Source: Taishania sp964580465 | GTDB lineage: Bacteria > Bacteroidota > Bacteroidia > Flavobacteriales_D > Crocinitomicaceae | Direction: 5' to 3' | Assembly: GCA_964580465.1 (NCBI GenBank) | Contig: CAZOKJ010000043.1 | Coordinates: 1 to 19,737, forward strand | DNA: 19,737 nt | Shown: positions 14,348 to 19,737 of the stretch, piece after piece | How positions within the stretch are numbered: position 1 is the stretch's first letter | Layout: each line of letters starts with the position of its first letter | Position numbers and translations under genes: made by a program | Notes under the pieces: model-generated | The model's input: only the letters and a program-made list of their open reading frames with translations | Told to the model about the DNA's origin: nothing | Database searches by the model: none

Positions 14348-15285
14348 CAAACGAGTTCAATTCTAAAATATTACTTTTTGGCGAGTATGCAGTTCTTCAC
14401 AAAGGAATGGCCTTAGTCATGCCTTGTGAAAAATACACTGGTCATTTTGAATTTTTAGATGCAGCTACTTCCAATAAACAAGCTGTTCAATCAAATGAAT
14501 ACCTTAAAAAGTTTTGCAATTTTGTAGCGAATAATGTGGATGAAAACTTTGTTGTTGAAGTAAAACAATTCGAACAAGAATTAGAAAAAGGTTTGTTTTT
14601 CAAAAGTAACATTCCGCAAGGATATGGTTTAGGAAGTTCTGGAGCATTGGTTGCAGCTATCGCATTACGTTATTTAAAGAAAACCAAAAACTTAAAAGAT
14701 GAGATTAAAGCTTTAACATATAATAAGATAACCGAATTAAAAGGAGATCTTGGACGACTAGAGTCTTATTTTCATGGTGTAAGTTCTGGTATAGATCCTT
14801 TAAGCATCATTTTAAACGAACCTATTTTATTAAAAAATCAGCAAGAAATTATCACAACAACATTGCCTAAAGCAACTGCTGAAAATAACAATATCGTGTT
14901 TCTTATAGATTCAAAACAGCCAAGAAACACTTCTAAAATGATGTCACAGTTCAACACTTTACTTTCACAGGAAACGTTTAAGAAGAAGTTTGAAAATCAC
15001 GTTATTTACAATAACAACCAAGCAATTGAAGATTTTTTAAATTCTGATGTTGAGAAGTTCTATAAAACACTCTATAATTTAAGCGAATTTCAATTTCAAG
15101 AAATGAAAGATTTTTTCCCTGAAAATCTTCATCAAAATGTTGCTAAAGGATTAAAAAATGGAGATTATCTATTGAAAATCTGTGGTGCAGGTGGCGGTGG
15201 CTTTACTTTAGGTTTTACTCAAAATTGGGAAAAAACAAAAGAAGATTTAAAAGACTTTGAATTAGAAATCATTCACCAATATTAG
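14344..15285 (+). CDS. mvk: Mevalonate kinase-like GHMP kinase
   Basis: A 313-residue GHMP kinase, the best candidate for ATP-dependent phosphorylation of mevalonate to mevalonate 5-phosphate. Motif 1 is SKILLFGEYAVLHKGMALVM near the start, motif 2 the ATP loop GYGLGSSG at 93-100, and motif 3 GAGGGGF at 281-287. LESYFHGVSSGIDPL carries the pair seen in mevalonate kinases: E140 as Mg2+ ligand and D151 as catalytic base. The motif HG-x-x-SG-x-D is nearer to mevalonate kinase than to phosphomevalonate kinase. The protein is somewhat distant from eukaryotic and archaeal enzymes (no typical GxPSGxDN ending, but SSGIDPL). It is last in the operon, its ATG overlapping the decarboxylase stop by 4 nt. 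Confidence 0.85.
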   Translation: MTNEFNSKILLFGEYAVLHKGMALVMPCEKYTGHFEFLDAATSNKQAVQSNEYLKKFCNFVANNVDENFVVEVKQFEQELEKGLFFKSNIPQGYGLGSSGALVAAIALRYLKKTKNLKDEIKALTYNKITELKGDLGRLESYFHGVSSGIDPLSIILNEPILLKNQQEIITTTLPKATAENNNIVFLIDSKQPRNTSKMMSQFNTLLSQETFKKKFENHVIYNNNQAIEDFLNSDVEKFYKTLYNLSEFQFQEMKDFFPENLHQNVAKGLKNGDYLLKICGAGGGGFTLGFTQNWEKTKEDLKDFELEIIHQY

Positions 15286-15291
15286 GTTTAG

Positions 15292-15349
15292 TGTAACTAT
15301 CATTTTAGCAATATACTTCCCTTGAAATCAAAAGGGTAAAGTAGTTACA
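15292..15349. repeat. Nested inverted repeats after the mevalonate operon
   Basis: TGTAACTA (15292-15299) and TAGTTACA (15342-15349) are perfect complements enclosing a smaller hairpin CCCTT/AAGGG (15319-15323/15332-15336). It begins 7 nt after the mvk stop codon. No T-tract follows on the plus strand, so it is not a classic terminator; it may stabilise the 3' end of the operon mRNA or extrude as a cruciform. Confidence 0.4.
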
Positions 15350-15388
15350 ACCAAAAAATATACACCAATAGCTTAAAATTAATAATCT

Positions 15389-15410
15389 ATTAACTTATAT
15401 GTTAATTTTT
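15389..15410 (+). terminator. Weak AT-rich terminator-like hairpin
   Basis: ATTAAC (15389-15394), loop TTATAT, GTTAAT (15401-15406), running into T's up to 15410. The stem is only six AT-rich pairs, so this is a tentative terminator of the mevalonate operon. The rest of the 200-nt gap 15286-15485 holds the nested repeat before it and the promoter after it; I see no gene or RNA there. Confidence 0.3.
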
Positions 15411-15429
15411 CGCTAAACATCTCCTTTTA

Positions 15430-15461
15430 TTTGATAAATATTAACACCTGTTGTAGATTTA
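15430..15461 (+). promoter_or_regulatory. Likely promoter of the NlpE/META lipoprotein gene
   Basis: TTTG at 15430-15433, 20 nt, then TAGATTTA at 15454-15461, one mismatch from TAnnTTTG. The predicted start near 15468 gives a leader of about 18 nt before the ATG at 15486. Confidence 0.42.
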
Positions 15462-15485
15462 CATTAAAATTAAAAATTAAGCAAA

Positions 15486-16244
15486 ATGATTAAAAATGCA
15501 ATTTTAGGTACTGCAGTTGTATTAGGAGCGTTGACTTCTTGCAACAATGCTAAGTCTGTGGGTGTTGACAATGAGCACACTGCACAAAATTCACTGGATT
15601 GGAATGGAACTTATTCAGGAGTTCTTCCTTGCGCGGATTGTGAGGGAATTGAAACAGAATTGACAATAAATAGTGATAAGACATACATTTTAACGACGAC
15701 TTACTTAGGTGAAGATTCGCAACCTGAAGTTAAAAAAGGAACATTCAAATGGGAAGGCAACAACATTCGTTTGTCTGGAATCAAAAAAGAAGAAGGTTCT
15801 GACTTATACAAGGTTGAAGAAAATAAAATTAAACACTTGACTTTAGAAGGAAAAGAAGTTAAAGGTGACTTAGCAAACCATTATGTATTGTCTAAAAATG
15901 GAAATGCAACTGTAGAAAACAAGCGTTGGAAATTAATCGAAATTTTCGGTAAAAAAGTTGATGGAAATGCTGATACACATTATGTAATTTTTCATTCTGA
16001 AGATAATAGAATCGAGGCTAAAGCAGGATGTAATGTTTTATCAATTCCTTATAAAATTAAACACGAATTCAGATTGGAACTTGGTGAAGGAGCTAGTACA
16101 TTAATGGCTTGCCAAAATGAAGAATTGGAAAATCAATTCAAAGAAATTTTAAGAACTGCCGATAACATCTCAACTGATGGAAATACATTATCGCTTAACA
16201 AAGCAAGAATGGCTCCATTAGCACGTTTTGAATTGGTGAAATAA
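15486..16244 (+). CDS. Lipoprotein with NlpE N-terminal domain and META domain
   Basis: A 252-residue lipoprotein. The signal ends in the lipobox LTSC, so C19 is lipidated and the protein sits on a membrane facing the periplasm or surface. Residues of about 37-140 match the NlpE N-terminal domain: WNGTYSGVLPCADCEGIETE with the C49-x-x-C52 pair, then LTINSDKTYILTTTY and GTFKWEGNNIRL. Residues of about 145-252 form a META domain: RWKLIEIFGKK, AGCNVLSIPYKI, STLMACQNEELENQF and ending MAPLARFELVK. E. coli NlpE senses copper and envelope stress through Cpx, but it has a different C-terminal domain; META is known from HslJ. The combination occurs in Bacteroidota proteins often called copper resistance protein. 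A role in copper or envelope stress is inference. It is monocistronic, with a strong terminator. Confidence 0.88.
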   Translation: MIKNAILGTAVVLGALTSCNNAKSVGVDNEHTAQNSLDWNGTYSGVLPCADCEGIETELTINSDKTYILTTTYLGEDSQPEVKKGTFKWEGNNIRLSGIKKEEGSDLYKVEENKIKHLTLEGKEVKGDLANHYVLSKNGNATVENKRWKLIEIFGKKVDGNADTHYVIFHSEDNRIEAKAGCNVLSIPYKIKHEFRLELGEGASTLMACQNEELENQFKEILRTADNISTDGNTLSLNKARMAPLARFELVK

Positions 16245-16266
16245 TTCAAATACAACTAAACAAGAA

Positions 16267-16302
16267 AACGCTATCTAATTCGAAATTAGATAACGTTTTT
16301 TT
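16267..16302 (+). terminator. Strong intrinsic terminator
   Basis: TATCTAATT (16272-16280) pairs perfectly with AATTAGATA (16284-16292). Beyond one C/A mismatch, AACG pairs with CGTT, and seven T's follow (16296-16302). The loop is CGA. The symmetric A-run on the other side would allow it to work in both directions. It closes the NlpE/META gene. Confidence 0.85.
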
Positions 16303-16369
16303 ATGAATAAAATTGTTATATAAGCAAGTTTATTATTAACTTAACGCGCTCAAAATAATTAAACAAACA

Positions 16370-17131
16370 ATGAAACTTATTTCTTTCAACGTTAATGGAA
16401 TTCGCGCAATTACTCAAAAAAACTTCATTGAAGACATGCGTGCTTTAAAAGCAGACTTTATTTGTTTGCAAGAAACAAAAGCAACTGTTACTCAAACAAA
16501 AGAAGCTTTAGCTGAGCTGAAAGAATATGAAATATATGGAAATGAAGCAGATAGAAAAGGATATTCCGGAACAGCAATTTTAACAAAAGTAAAACCGCTT
16601 CAAGTTTTATATGGCATTGGCGCTCCTGAACACGATACGGAAGGTAGAGTGACAACCTTGGAGTTGGATGAATTTTACTTAGTAAATGTTTATGTTCCAA
16701 ATTCAGGCAGTGAACTATTACGATTGGATTACAGACAAACATGGGATGCTGCATTTCTTCAATTTTTAAAAAAATTAGAACAACATAAACCTGTTATTGT
16801 TTGTGGCGACTTGAATGTAGCTCATAGAGAAATCGACTTAGCACGACCAAAAGCAAATTATAATAAAGCAGCTGGGTTTATGCAAGAAGAAATTGATGGT
16901 ATGGATGCTTATCAAGCAAACGGAATGATTGACACCTTTAGAAAGTTAAATCCAGAAGCAGTTAAATACTCCTGGTGGAGTTATAGAGGTGGAGCAAGAG
17001 AGAAAAATGTTGGCTGGCGGATTGATTATTTCTTAGTTTCAGAAAAAATGATGCCACGCATAAAAGAAGCATTCATTTTAAATGAAGTGATGGGCTCAGA
17101 CCACTGCCCTGTTGGAATCATTTATCAATAA
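16370..17131 (+). CDS. xth: Exodeoxyribonuclease III / AP endonuclease
   Basis: A 253-residue member of the ExoIII/APE1 branch of the EEP superfamily, a cytosolic base-excision repair enzyme that cleaves 5' to abasic sites and removes 3' blocking groups, with Mg2+. The catalytic set is complete: N7 and N9 in FNVNGIRA, E35 in CLQETKA, Tyr in VNVYVPNSG, D147 and N149 in CGDLNVAHREIDLARPK, and D244-H245 in GSDHCP. GWRIDYFLVS is the conserved segment before it. Length fits single-domain bacterial enzymes without extra domains. The sequence is nearer to the APE1/ExoA type than to E. coli ExoIII. I find no convincing TAnnTTTG upstream between the terminator at 16302 and the ATG. The peptidase gene follows after 18 nt. 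Confidence 0.95.
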   Translation: MKLISFNVNGIRAITQKNFIEDMRALKADFICLQETKATVTQTKEALAELKEYEIYGNEADRKGYSGTAILTKVKPLQVLYGIGAPEHDTEGRVTTLELDEFYLVNVYVPNSGSELLRLDYRQTWDAAFLQFLKKLEQHKPVIVCGDLNVAHREIDLARPKANYNKAAGFMQEEIDGMDAYQANGMIDTFRKLNPEAVKYSWWSYRGGAREKNVGWRIDYFLVSEKMMPRIKEAFILNEVMGSDHCPVGIIYQ

Positions 17132-17149
17132 TTAATTATCAACTAGAAA

Positions 17150-19033
17150 ATGAAAAACACAAACGTATTGATACAATTATCAGTAATTTTCTCCCTCTCA
17201 CTATTGTTTTCTTGTGGACAAAAAAAATCTGAAAATGAAGTTTCTGTTAATCCATCTACTTTAAAAATGGAAAAAGGACATCATTCATACGCTCGAATTG
17301 ATGAAGTTAGAACCAAACATTTGCATTTAGATTTAGACGTAAATTTTGAAAACAATACTATTTACGCCGTTGCACGCCATCAAGTGATTAATAACAATGC
17401 GGATACAGCAATTTTTGACATTAAATACTTAGACATTCAAAAAGTAACGCTTGGTAAAGATACTGAAATCGAAACAGATTATGTCATTGGAGAAAACGAT
17501 TTAACTTTTGGTGCTCCATTAATGATTCCAATTGATTCTACAACAGAATACATTAATATATACTATAAAACAACAGACAAAACAGAAGCTTTAGATTGGC
17601 TTACACCTGAATTAACTGAAGGAAAAAAATATCCTTTTTTATACTCACAAGGTCAAACCATTTTAACACGTAGTTGGATTCCAATTCAAGACACCCCTTC
17701 GAACAGAATCACTTATTCAGCAGATGTAAAAGTTCCATCCAATTTTTTAGCATTAATGAGTGCTGAAAATCCAACAAGTAATAATGATAAAGGTGAGTAT
17801 CATTTTGAAATGAAGCAAGCAATTCCAGCATACTTAATAGCATTGGCTGTTGGAAAAATTGAATATAGAAAATTAGGCGAAAATTGTGGTGTATATTCTG
17901 AACCTGAGCTTATAGAAGCCAGTGCAAAAGAATTAGAAGATTTACCACAAATGATTAGTGCAGCTGAAAGTTTATATGGATCGTATCGATGGGGACAATA
18001 TGACGTAATTGTTCTTCCTTACTCCTTTCCCTTTGGTGGAATGGAAAATCCACGATTAACATTTGCAAATCCAACATTAATTACAGGAGATAAATCATTA
18101 GTTACAGTAATAGCCCATGAATTGGCTCACTCTTGGTCTGGAAATTTAGTCACAAATGAGTCATGGGAAGATTTTTGGTTAAATGAAGGTTTTACAGTGT
18201 ATTTTGAAAATCGAATAATGGAAAAACTATATGGTAAAGATATTGCTAACATTCTTGCCGTTATAGAATTTCAAGAATTAGAAAAGACATTGAAAAAAAT
18301 TGACAAAAATGACACTAAACTTAAACTCAACCTTTCAAACAGAAATCCTGACGATGGTTTAACAGATATATCCTATATAAAAGGAGCTTACTTTTTAAGA
18401 ACATTAGAAGAAACTGTAGGGAGAACAAAATTTGACAAGTTTTTAAACGAGTATTTTAATTTCTATGCATTTAAAACAGCTACAACTGAGAGTTTTATAA
18501 CTTTTTTAGATAAACATTTATTGAAACCAAACAATATCAATTTCAACACAGATGAATGGGTTTATCAACAAGGTTTGCCAGAAAATTGTATTAAAATAGA
18601 ATCCAAAAGATTAGATAAAATAGGTGAATTGGCAAAAAATGTTGTGAAAAACCCTAAAATTCTAAAAAAATATAAACGAGAAGAATTTATAACACAGGAA
18701 TGGATGTCATTTATCAGACAATTGCCACAATACACAGAACCAAAAACAATGAAAACCATTGATGAGTATTTATCCTTAAAAGATTGTGGAAATTCCGAAA
18801 TCATGTGCGAATGGTACAATTTAGCAATAAAAAGTGGGTATACTTTAGTGCGAAAAGACATGGAAAAGTTCATCAGTAAAACTGGTAGGTTAAAATACTT
18901 AGAACCAATTTATGAAGCTTTGGCTACAAGTAAATATGACAGCGATAAAAATCTTGCTAAATCATTCTTCAAGAATTATAAAAATAATTATCACCCAGTA
19001 GCTAGACTAGCCATAGCCGATATTGTAAAGTAA
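17150..19033 (+). CDS. M1 family metallopeptidase lipoprotein, LTA4 hydrolase-like
   Basis: A 627-residue zinc aminopeptidase of family M1. The signal ends in LLFSC, making C22 the lipidated residue, so it is membrane-bound outside the cytoplasm and probably trims peptides for uptake. An N-terminal saddle-like beta domain (residues of about 40-230) precedes the catalytic domain: substrate motif GGMEN at 296-300, zinc motif HELAHSW with H323, E324 and H327, and the third ligand E346 in WLNEGFTVYFE, exactly 18 residues on. The C-terminal 150 or so residues are helical, beginning WVYQQGLPENC, and match the leukotriene A4 hydrolase C-terminal domain, which places it in the LTA4H/aminopeptidase B branch. 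It starts 18 nt after xth with no promoter in between, so they are probably co-transcribed. It ends before a long hairpin shared with the next gene. Confidence 0.93.
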   Translation: MKNTNVLIQLSVIFSLSLLFSCGQKKSENEVSVNPSTLKMEKGHHSYARIDEVRTKHLHLDLDVNFENNTIYAVARHQVINNNADTAIFDIKYLDIQKVTLGKDTEIETDYVIGENDLTFGAPLMIPIDSTTEYINIYYKTTDKTEALDWLTPELTEGKKYPFLYSQGQTILTRSWIPIQDTPSNRITYSADVKVPSNFLALMSAENPTSNNDKGEYHFEMKQAIPAYLIALAVGKIEYRKLGENCGVYSEPELIEASAKELEDLPQMISAAESLYGSYRWGQYDVIVLPYSFPFGGMENPRLTFANPTLITGDKSLVTVIAHELAHSWSGNLVTNESWEDFWLNEGFTVYFENRIMEKLYGKDIANILAVIEFQELEKTLKKIDKNDTKLKLNLSNRNPDDGLTDISYIKGAYFLRTLEETVGRTKFDKFLNEYFNFYAFKTATTESFITFLDKHLLKPNNINFNTDEWVYQQGLPENCIKIESKRLDKIGELAKNVVKNPKILKKYKREEFITQEWMSFIRQLPQYTEPKTMKTIDEYLSLKDCGNSEIMCEWYNLAIKSGYTLVRKDMEKFISKTGRLKYLEPIYEALATSKYDSDKNLAKSFFKNYKNNYHPVARLAIADIVK

Positions 19034-19051
19034 AAATATAATTGTAATTTT

Positions 19052-19090
19052 AATAAAAGATAGTTCTACTTAGAGCTATCTTTTATTTTT
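19052..19090. terminator. Bidirectional terminator hairpin shared by convergent genes
   Basis: AATAAAAGATAG (19052-19063) pairs perfectly with CTATCTTTTATT (19076-19087). The inner bases TTCT/AGAG add four more pairs, one of them T-G, leaving loop ACTT. Five T's at 19086-19090 serve the plus-strand peptidase transcript, and the reverse strand also reads T-rich within and after the stem. The right arm lies inside the last codons of the minus-strand gene. Confidence 0.82.
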
Positions 19091-19614
19091 TTATCCAAAT
19101 CAACCAGTGCTTCACAAATTATTTTTAACAACTCCTTATTAAATCTAGCCAAGCAGAACTTCACTATTAATTGATATTTCCCATCTTTAAACTTCCCTTT
19201 TATTTCAGGAAAAAATTCAGGATCATGATAGGATTCAAATAATTCTTTAAATGAAGCATTAGACAACAAAAATGATTTTAATGTTGCGTCAGATGTTTCA
19301 ATGTAAAACTTTTGTCTATTCCATAGTTTCCACCAAAACGATTTTCCAGTGATTTTAAGAGAATGGTTGTAATCAGTTGAAATATAACGTTTAATTTTAA
19401 ATGAATGAACGTCTTTATTAGTTAAAAAATTGTTAGATTTTGAAAATTCATTTGTAAATACATCACACGTTAATGATCCAAATTCATTAGTAACTTTATA
19501 TTTATTTCTAGGATAAATCACTAATCCATTAGACCATTTGAGCAATGAAATTTCCACGTCACCTTTAAAACAAGGGCATGCTTCTTCTTTAAAATAAAGT
19601 TCTAATTCATCCAT
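19066..19614 (-). CDS. Protein of unknown function
   Basis: A 182-residue protein I do not recognise. It has no signal peptide or membrane helix, so it is probably cytosolic. It begins MDELELYFKEEACPCFKGDV, with a Cys-Pro-Cys near the N-terminus (residues 13-15). A beta-rich half follows (VEISLLKWSNGLVIYPRN, then YKVTNEFGSLTCDVF and HSFKIKRYIS), then a Trp-rich KSFWWKLWNRQKFYIETSD segment. The C-terminal half, from about residue 105, is more helical (KELLKIICEALVDLDKK). Base use is as AT-rich as its neighbours. The stop codon lies in the arm of the terminator hairpin shared with the M1 gene. It has a -7 box (19643-19650) and a small inverted repeat upstream. Translation is supported by codon-scale conservation only in my judgement, so treat as a likely orphan gene. 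Confidence 0.68.
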   Translation of the reverse strand: MDELELYFKEEACPCFKGDVEISLLKWSNGLVIYPRNKYKVTNEFGSLTCDVFTNEFSKSNNFLTNKDVHSFKIKRYISTDYNHSLKITGKSFWWKLWNRQKFYIETSDATLKSFLLSNASFKELFESYHDPEFFPEIKGKFKDGKYQLIVKFCLARFNKELLKIICEALVDLDKKIKDSSK

Positions 19615-19623
19615 TTTGTTAGT

Positions 19624-19650
19624 TTATCTTTACGAAGATAATCAAATTTA
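19624..19650 (-). promoter_or_regulatory. -7 box and inverted repeat upstream of the last gene
   Basis: On the minus strand 19650-19643 reads TAAATTTG, a -7 box match; no TTTG is present at -33. The predicted start lies near 19636, inside the inverted repeat TTATCTT (19624-19630)/AAGATAA (19635-19641), loop TACG. The repeat could be an operator or a hairpin at the mRNA 5' end. Confidence 0.4.
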
Positions 19651-19665
19651 TTATTGGATTTAACA

Positions 19666-19700
19666 TTATTACTTTTATTCCGCTTGAATTCAAGTAATAA
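19666..19700. repeat. Palindromes near the right edge
   Basis: TTATTACTT (19666-19674) and AAGTAATAA (19692-19700) are perfect complements 17 nt apart. Overlapping them, CTTGAATTCAAG (19683-19694) is a perfect 12-bp palindrome. The two structures exclude each other in part. They lie upstream of the -7 box of the minus-strand gene. I see no gene between 19615 and the window end. Confidence 0.4.
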
Positions 19701-19737
19701 ATGCAACTTTTCTGAGGATATAAGTTAAGTTTTATTC

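Noticed and set aside
15292..15349. Classical intrinsic terminator of the mevalonate operon
   Set aside because: No T-tract follows on the plus strand; listed as an inverted repeat instead.
19619..19736. Minus-strand open frame of about 38 codons entering from the right edge
   Set aside because: It is short, AT-biased and isoleucine-rich, contains the -7 box of the next gene and two palindromes, and matches nothing I know. Probably noncoding.
1..19737. CRISPR array, tRNA/rRNA genes, prophage, toxin-antitoxin or defence island
   Set aside because: No regularly spaced repeats, cloverleaf-like sequences, phage genes or paired small genes of that kind were seen on either strand.

Overview
The window is AT-rich and densely coded, and it looks like the chromosome of a bacterium of phylum Bacteroidota, most likely order Flavobacteriales. 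Three signs agree. Several genes are preceded by the Bacteroidota promoter (TTTG, about 19 nt, TAnnTTTG), and Shine-Dalgarno sequences are scarce. The protein set is typical (GH20 hexosaminidase, M1 lipoprotein peptidase, NlpE/META lipoprotein, and an orphan acidic protein that I recall from other flavobacteria). Isoprenoids are made by a mevalonate operon with divergent GHMP kinases. I cannot name a genus from sequence alone.

Layout. At positions 1-155 (minus) there is a 5'-truncated piece of an IS91-type transposase running off the left edge. A secreted GH20 beta-N-acetylhexosaminidase and cutC follow as a tight plus-strand pair (229-3208), closed by a hairpin terminator. A minus-strand pair comes next: a YggS-type PLP-binding protein and a membrane-anchored SNase-like nuclease, overlapping by 4 nt. 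It diverges from a plus-strand pair, a secreted alpha/beta hydrolase and an acidic protein of unknown function; the two promoters share one near-palindrome. A Crp/Fnr regulator is fused head-to-tail (TAATG) with a Gdx/SugE-like SMR exporter, whose stop codon overlaps that of a convergent MATE exporter. An HDAC-like deacetylase with a near-perfect promoter follows.

The core of the window is a mevalonate operon (10060-15285): type 2 IPP isomerase (fni), class II HMG-CoA reductase, a GYDIA-type GHMP kinase, diphosphomevalonate decarboxylase and a mevalonate-kinase-like GHMP kinase, with gaps of 1, 13, -4 and -4 nt. Together these can take HMG-CoA to IPP and DMAPP; acetoacetyl-CoA thiolase and HMG-CoA synthase are not here. 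By elimination the GYDIA kinase is the phosphomevalonate kinase candidate, although it resembles no classical PMK.

The right part holds an NlpE/META lipoprotein with a strong terminator, exonuclease III and an M1/LTA4-hydrolase-like lipoprotein peptidase (probably co-transcribed), and a minus-strand gene of unknown function that shares a long bidirectional hairpin with the peptidase gene.

I see no tRNA, rRNA, CRISPR array, intact mobile element or defence system. No stretch without a gene exceeds 300 nt; the longest is about 200 nt (15286-15485). The most notable points are the divergent kinases of the mevalonate operon, cutC coupled to a glycosidase gene, the mirrored promoter at 4561-4578, and the SMR protein coupled to a Crp regulator.
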